The notes under the pieces: model-generated
Told to the model about the DNA's origin: nothing
The model's database searches: none
What the model saw: the letters and a program-made list of their open reading frames with translations, nothing else
Program-made: the position numbers and the translations under genes
DNA from: Piper betle
Lineage: Eukaryota; Streptophyta; Magnoliopsida; Piperales; Piperaceae
DNA: 64,000 bases
NCBI GenBank assembly: GCA_033002965.1
Contig: JAURVB010004741.1
Location: forward strand, 38,495-102,494
Direction of reading: 5' to 3'
Shown here: positions 58,414-64,000 of the stretch, piece after piece
Numbering within the stretch: position 1 is the first letter of the stretch
How the letters are laid out: the number at the start of each line of letters is the position of its first letter

Positions 58414-58425
58414 TGGTATCAGAGC
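58414..58425 (+). promoter_or_regulatory. Primer-binding site of Tekay element 2
   Basis: TGGTATCAGAGC two bases after the LTR end; matches initiator tRNA-Met. Confidence 0.85.
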
Positions 58426-58596
58426 CTGGCTTCCATTAGCTCACATTTTATGACTCAAGTACATTGTTGAAAAGTCAAATAATTATCTTTTCCCACTGTG
58501 TTGTGTTATTAAGTAAGCAATTCATTTGCTACTAATAAACCTAAGTGATAACTAAAAACAAAAATACTAATGAACCATGATGGTTAGACGTTTTAG

Positions 58597-59331
58597 ATGG
58601 CAGGCACTCGTAGACAGTCAAACTGAGCTACTCCACCCAATGCGAACACCGAGAATGTATTGAGCTTAGATCCTGATGGCCATACAGGAACTGGCAGAGG
58701 CTTTAGAAAATGCAAATTCTGTGGTTCAAAATATTGTTCAGTGGTTACCAGGAGTGGTAGTAGGGTTTGGAGCCTCAAATTCGGTAGCGGGTCCCAGAAT
58801 CACCCCAGATGGTGGTCACGGAAGTGCCCAAGGGTGGGTAGGGTTAGCAGACCTAGGCGAGCAAGGTGAGCATCCAAACCCAGTGCCACCGGTAGTCTGA
58901 CAAGTGGTGCCGCCAGCGGTGACTCCTTCAATGTGGAAAATTTTAGAAAGAATGGAGCTGAGTTATTTATTTGAGGGATCGATTCAATGAAGTCAGAGAG
59001 CTCGATTGACATTACTGAAAAAGCGTTTAGGGCTCTGTCTGTGCCCCACCTCCATCAAGTGAGATTGGCAACATTCATGCTTTAAGAGGAAGCATCTTAC
59101 TGGTGGAAATCCATGGAGAAATCCATATTCCATCGACGTGAGATTTCTTCCATCACATGGGCAGAATTTGTGGCAGCTTTCAATGGACAATATTTTCTAG
59201 AGCCCGTTGTCCAGAAGAAAGTGCTAGCATTCACTAATTTCGTTCAGGGGGAGGATTCGTTCTAGGAATATGTTTATTCCTATACGAACTTCCAGGGTTA
59301 CCTCCTAAGTGGGTAGTGGAGTTCTCCATTG
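58597..59331 (+). pseudogene. Tekay element 2 gag, degraded
   Basis: Starts MAGTRRQSN then a stop. Later pieces, in shifting frames, read IDITEKAFRALSVPH, EEASYWWKSMEKSIF, WAEFVAAFNGQYF and FTNFVQGEDSF; they match the gag core of 11379-12002 but extend further. Beyond GEDSF the sequence jumps to LPPKWVVEFSIDLAP-like pol lead-in, so the zinc knuckle and protease are missing here too, with a different break point from element 1. Confidence 0.75.
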
Positions 59332-59346
59332 ACCTAGCACCTAGAA

Positions 59347-61180
59347 TGTAAAAACCATCATTTTTATTACAAGACTCGAACCTAAATATTATGAAATAAA
59401 TATAGATGAACCTATATGGTTGGTTATCAAGTCGACCGGTTATGGTTCGACTTAAGGTCACTGAGAAAATACCTATTAATGAATGGATGATGGGGTGTGA
59501 GAATTTAATGAAGGGGTCGTTGAACCTAGGAAATACCAATGGATGATGGGGTGTGAGAATTTAATGAAGGGGCTCGTTGAACCTAGGAAATACCAATGGA
59601 TGATGGGGTATGAGAATTTAATGGAGGGAATGGTTGAAGTGTATATATATGCTAGAGGAGGGAGTATTTCATCCCTCATCTCCGTCCCAGGCGACCTCCC
59701 CATTACTGTGTGAGTATTTCATCCCTCATCTTATTTGTTTCCATTAGGATTCTTGCATGCAAGGTTTGTTGAAAACGCCCTGCCAAGTTGCTAGATCTCC
59801 AGCATCTTATGCATGGGGTTCATGTCGATTGCTTAGTTGTTTTGTACATGGACATGTTAATAATAAAATTATCAATTAGATAATGGGTATTTGGATGGGG
59901 ATAATTAATAATTAATTATCATTAGAATTGCTGAAAATTTAATAAGGAATGAAGACTAACATGAACTAATTACATCATTTAAAATTGATAGTATATTAGT
60001 CATGTAAGTTGCATGTAGGTTCATGCAAAATAAGATTATACTAATGTATAATTTTATGCCCACATTCAGATTAGGGTTCACGGGTCACTGTCAGACGAAG
60101 TCACAAGTCAGGTACGTATAATACGTAGAACATCGTATTTTCCTTGTTGGTAGCCTAGGTCGGCCTGAGCCCAGATTCGACCATCATGCACCGAGTGCAA
60201 CTGGGGTCAAAGAATTGACTCAGTCCGACACTGGGTCGTATTATGTGCGTAAATTGTGTAATGCATCGATATTGTTTTGGACTAGTGATAGCCGCCCCAT
60301 AAAAGGCTACGGCCGGGGTGAGCGAGGCACAGCGATTCCTCCATCGCACTGGAGTGCAGTGATAACCTCCCCATAAAAAGGCTACGGCCGGGGTGTGTGA
60401 GGCACTGGCACTAGAATTGGCAGTGAGAGCTTCCCTACAAACGGGGTGTAGCATTCACCTGAGTGCAGTGATAGCCTCCCCATAAAAAGGCTACGGCCGG
60501 GGTGTGTGAGGCACTTGCACTAGAATTGGCAGTGAGAGCTTCCCCACGAACAGGGCGTAGCATTCACCTGAGTGCAGTGATAGCCTCCCATAAAATGGCT
60601 ATGGCTGGGGTGTGTGAGGCACTGACACTAGAATTGGTAGTGAGAGCTTCCCCACAAACGGGGCGTAGTAATCACCTGAGTGCAGTGATAGCTTCCCCAC
60701 AAAAAGGCTACGGCCGGGGTGTGCGAGGCACTAGCACTGGAGACGGTAGTGGTAGCCTCCCCACAAAAGGGCTACGGCCGGGGTGTGCGGATCACAGCGG
60801 ATACCTCCTCCGCATTGTTTTGGAGTATAGCGGAATCGCTCCACCGCATATTAAAATAAACATAAGGAAATAGCGGAATGTACTTGATTTGTTTTATCTA
60901 TTATACTACTTAGTGTTGTAATCACTAACGCGGAATTGCCTCCGCAGGTGTGCAGATACGAAAGTAGGTGATTGACAACCAGGGCATGGAGCAAAATAAA
61001 TATGAGGACTCCTTTTATTATTTATTTGAGAAATAAGTGTGGCTACTGGGAAACGGTCTAAGACTGTGGGATCTTTATATATGTTTTTGTTAAAAAAAAT
61101 GTTAGACATATTTGCTTAATTGTGAGTAACACCTGGCCAGCTAGGCCTACAATGTTGTGACAAATGGTCGGGTCATTACA
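59347..61180 (+). mobile_element. Short Tekay-related solo LTR in pol of element 2
   Basis: TGTAAAAACC to GGTCATTACA, flanked by TAGAA (59342-59346) and TGGAA (61181-61185), one mismatch. The flanks rebuild CCTGGAACAACACC of the RT lead-in. It lacks the GC-rich block (1.83 kb in all), carries 2.7 copies of a 56-57-base repeat (59480-59620), the hairpin (60030-60057) and cassette beta copy 3. Confidence 0.8.
60286..60795 (+). repeat. Tandem-repeat cassette beta, copy 3
   Basis: About five units of the 110-bp repeat, same unit and orientation relative to the LTR as at 26929-28215. The frame 60502-60873 is a by-product. Confidence 0.85.
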
Positions 61181-61185
61181 TGGAA

Positions 61186-62040
61186 CAACACCAACTTCTA
61201 AAGCACCATACTGCATGGCTCCAAAAGAACTCAATGTGTTGAAGAGTCAACTAGAAGAGTTGTTGCAGGTAGGCTTCATCAGACCAAGTACCTCACCCTG
61301 GGGAACCCCGGTGCTTTTTCTGAAGAATAAGGATTGATCACTTCGGCTGTGTATTGACTATCGAAAAATAAATCAAGTGACAGTCAAGAATCGATACCCC
61401 TTACCGAGGATTGATGACTTTTTGATTAGTTAAAAACAGCTAGAATATCTTTGAAGATAGACTTGCGGTCTGGTTATCACCAGTTATTAGGGTCGATATA
61501 CAAAACAGCTTTCCGAACTCGATATGGACATTATGAGTTTCTAGTTAAGCCTTTTGGTCTAACAAATGCACTAGCAGCCTTTATGTCACTCGTGAGCACA
61601 GTATTCCACACATACCTGGACAAGTTTATTATCGTATTTGTGGATAACATTTTGGTGTATTCAAATAATGAAGAAGAGTATGTGAAGCACTTGCCTATTA
61701 CGCTTCATGTTCTGAGAGAAAATCAAGCTGTTCGCCAAGCTCTCAAAGTGTGATTTCTGGTTAACGGAGGTAAATTTCCTTGGTCATATTATGTCAAAGG
61801 TTAAAATTGCAGTGGATTCATCAAAAGTGAAAGCAGTCACTGATTGGCCACAACCTAAGTCAGTCACTGATATCAGAAGCTTCCTTGCTTTAGCGGTTTA
61901 CTATGGAAATTCATTAGAGACTTGCTCCTTGTAGCATCATCGATGACCAAATTCACAAGGAAAGGGGCTCAAGTTTGAATGGAGTAGTAAGTGTGAGGAG
62001 AAGTTTCTAGTCTCTAAAGAAGAGTTGAACAGCTGCACGA
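61186..62040 (+). pseudogene. Tekay element 2 reverse transcriptase, broken
   Basis: [53 protein letters not shown] and PRIDDF in the first frame; a shift near 61420; [29 protein letters not shown] and FVDNILVYS in frame 61451-61753. The catalytic pair VDD reads VDN, so the polymerase is dead even without the frameshifts near 61735 and 61900. The connection segment follows with VNFLGHIMSK-like and SVTDIRSFL pieces. Element 1 keeps VDD. Confidence 0.85.
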
Positions 62041-62392
62041 GTCTTGACCCTGCCAAATGGTAATGAAGGATTCGTAGTCTTTAGCGATGCGTCTTAGTTT
62101 GGTTTAGGATGCGTCCTTATGCAAGAAGGTAAGGTGGTGGCTTATGCCTCTCGTCAATTGAAGATTCATGAGCAAAATTATGCAACCCATGACTTGGAAC
62201 TGGCAGCAATGGTTTTTGCCCTGACAGATTTGGAGACACTACTTGTATGGGGCCCAGTTCGAAGTCTTCACTGACCACCAGAGTTTGAAGTATATCTTCA
62301 CCCAGAATGAGCTTAACCTTCGGCAGAGGCGGTGGATAGAATATTTGAAGGACTACGACTTCTAAATCTTATACCATCCAGGGAAAGCGAAT
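62041..62392 (+). pseudogene. Tekay element 2 RNase H, broken
   Basis: GFVVFSDAS then a [40 protein letters not shown], and after a shift [20 protein letters not shown] and YHPGKANVVADAL. The Asp of SDAS, the Glu of DLEL and the Asp of FTDHQS are present, but stops and shifts break the frame. Confidence 0.8.
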
Positions 62393-63798
62393 GTGGTAGC
62401 CGACGCATTGAGTCCGAAGGGCAAAGTGGACAAAAGTCAGCAGCTAGCTAGACTTTGGGCCATGTCAGCAGAAGTGGTAGCTATCAACTCGGTGGAGCAA
62501 CTAACAGGCTTACTGGCAAATTTGGTTGTTTCCAATGATTTAGTTGATCGTGTTAAGCTAGCACAAATGGGTGATGAGGAGCTGAATAAAATGTTGGACA
62601 AGATTCCTGACATTGTAGCTGATTCAAATAGTGTGATCAGATTTAGAGGAAGGTTGTGTGTACCCAAGGATAATGCACTGAGGCAGAATATCTTGGAGGA
62701 GGCTCATCGCTCAAAGTTCTTGATACACCCTGGAGTTACTAAAATGTATCAGGATTTAAAGCGAACCTACTGGTGGATTGGGATGAAGAGGGATGTTGTG
62801 GATTTTGTCTCTAAGTGTCAGACTTGCCAACAGATCAAAGCCCAACATCAACTACCTAGAGGACTATTGCAACCTTTAGAAATACCAACGTGGAAATGGG
62901 AGTGTGTCACATGCGATTTTATTTCAAAGCTCCCAAGAACTCAAAAGAAGCATGACTCCATATGGGTAGTTGTGGACCGACTAACTAAGGTAGCTCACTT
63001 CATCCCCACGAAATCAATGAGAATAGCGGAATACCTGGCAGGATTATATGTTGACAATATTGTCAAATTGCATGGGATTCCAAAGGAGATAGTCTCCGAC
63101 TGCGATCCCCTATTCACTTCACATTTCTGGGAAGCTTTCCAAGAAGCCATGGGAACTCAAATTAAGTTGAGTACAGCATATCATCCCCAAACTGATGGTC
63201 AGAGTGAGAGGACTATTCAAACTTTGGAAGATTTGTTAAGAGCTTGCATTCTTGACTGGGAGGTGACTGGGAGAAACACTTAGCCTTGGCTGAATTCACC
63301 TACAATAACTCTTACCAAGCCAGTATAGGGATGGCACCATTTGAAGCCTTATATGGTAGGCCCTGTAGATCTCCATCGTGCTGGCTGGAGTCTACCGAAG
63401 CAGTTATAGTCGGGCCAGAGATGGTGAGGGAAGCAACTGAAAAGGTGAAACTCATTCAGCAAAGACTTAAGGCAGCTCAGGATCGACAAAAGAGTTATGC
63501 TGATACTCGAAGGAAGGACCTAGAGTTCCAAGTTGGGGAGTTTGTGTACCTAAAGACATCTCCTACGAAGGGGGTGATCAGATTTAAAATATCAGGGAAG
63601 TTGAAGCCAAGATTCATAGGACCGTTTCCAATCCTGGATCGAGTTGGGAATTGTGCATATAGATTAGCATTGCCACCAAGCCTAGCTGGAGTACACAATG
63701 TTTTCCATGTGTCAATGCTAAAGAAGTATGTACGGGATGAGGATCATATCATCACAAATTTTGAAGACTTAGAGCTACAATATAAATTTAACCTATGA
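62393..63798 (+). pseudogene. Tekay element 2 integrase, one frameshift
   Basis: Two overlapping frames, 62393-63283 and 63286-63798, split by a one-base shift near 63265 (after CILDWE). Zinc finger: HRSKFLIHPG and CQTCQQ. Catalytic core: first Asp in VTCDFIS, second in IVSDCDPLFTSHFW, Glu in SERTIQTLED, so the DDE triad is intact. After the shift: LAEFTYNNSYQASIGMAPFE, YGRPCRSPSCW, GEFVYLK, KLKPRFIGPFPILDRVG (the GPY/F module) and VFHVSMLKKY. It inserts cDNA into the chromosome. Of all retroelement domains here this is the best preserved. Confidence 0.85.
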
Positions 63799-63957
63799 GG
63801 AAAAGCCGATCCGCATCCTGGCAAGATAAATAAAGACACACAGGAACAAGGAAATTCCTTTGGTAAAAGTATTGTGGAAAAATCAGGTGTCAGAAGAAGC
63901 TACATGGGAGGCTGAACAAGAAATGGCAAGGAAATACCCTAGCCTGTTTGTGGCATA
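63790..63957 (+). pseudogene. Chromodomain of Tekay element 2 integrase, broken
   Basis: In the next frame from about 63790: YEEKPIRILAR, a TAA, IKTHRNKEIPLVKVLWKNQV and EEATWEAEQEMARKYPSLF. This is the chromodomain that places the element among chromoviruses and is thought to guide insertion to heterochromatin. A frameshift just before it and the internal stop separate it from integrase. 63958-64000 is 3' sequence without a gene. Confidence 0.8.
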
Positions 63958-64000
63958 GGAGTTTTATATTTGTAGTGGCATGAACTGATCCCGAAGAAAT

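Overview
The window looks like nuclear DNA of a flowering plant with a large, repeat-rich genome. I see no host gene, rRNA or tRNA gene. Almost every base can be placed in layers of nested retrotransposons. The families are plant ones: an Athila-type Ty3/gypsy element, a Tekay/Del-type chromovirus with LTRs of about 3 kb, a second long-LTR family (here family A, LTR about 2.8 kb), a TRIM, a hAT DNA transposon with a short relative, a CACTA transposase scrap and a piece of endogenous pararetrovirus. Species cannot be told from this.

Layout. 1-5998: 3' end of an Athila-like element, its LTR split by a family A solo LTR (2850-5639, target duplication CTGGG). 5999-6845: old family A LTR. 6846-22362: first Tekay element (5' LTR with a pararetrovirus insert at 7340-8944, PBS, gag piece, pol piece), split by a Tekay solo LTR (12008-20599, ATTGA), which is itself split by another Tekay-like LTR (14280-19668, CTTCT), which carries a family A LTR (14312-16872). 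22363-28228: two overlapping Tekay-type LTRs. 28229-35956: gag-only family A element on the minus strand, with a hAT short element in its 3' LTR and a chimeric TRIM/Tekay insertion in its gag. 35957-45175: older family A-like LTR split by a nearly intact hAT transposon (36309-40513) and a younger family A LTR (40901-45007), the latter holding a palindromic TRIM array. 45176-50735: CACTA scrap and old family A-like LTRs. 50738-55411: Athila LTR end, PBS and leader, a family A solo LTR (51498-54333, GCCTC) and an old LTR. 55412-64000: second Tekay element, with gag, a solo LTR in pol, RT, RNase H, integrase and a broken chromodomain; it runs off the window.

No genes here work together in the usual sense. 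The logic is parasitic: the Tekay integrase is a plausible source of mobility for the TRIM, whose 3' terminus and PBS resemble Tekay's, and the hAT transposase for its short relative. The most unusual points are a head-to-head TRIM/Tekay chimera integrated with a clean 5-bp target duplication, a palindromic multi-LTR TRIM array, Tekay LTRs that carry three unrelated tandem-repeat cassettes at one position next to a conserved hairpin, and a pararetrovirus insert bounded by a perfect 42-bp duplication of host sequence.
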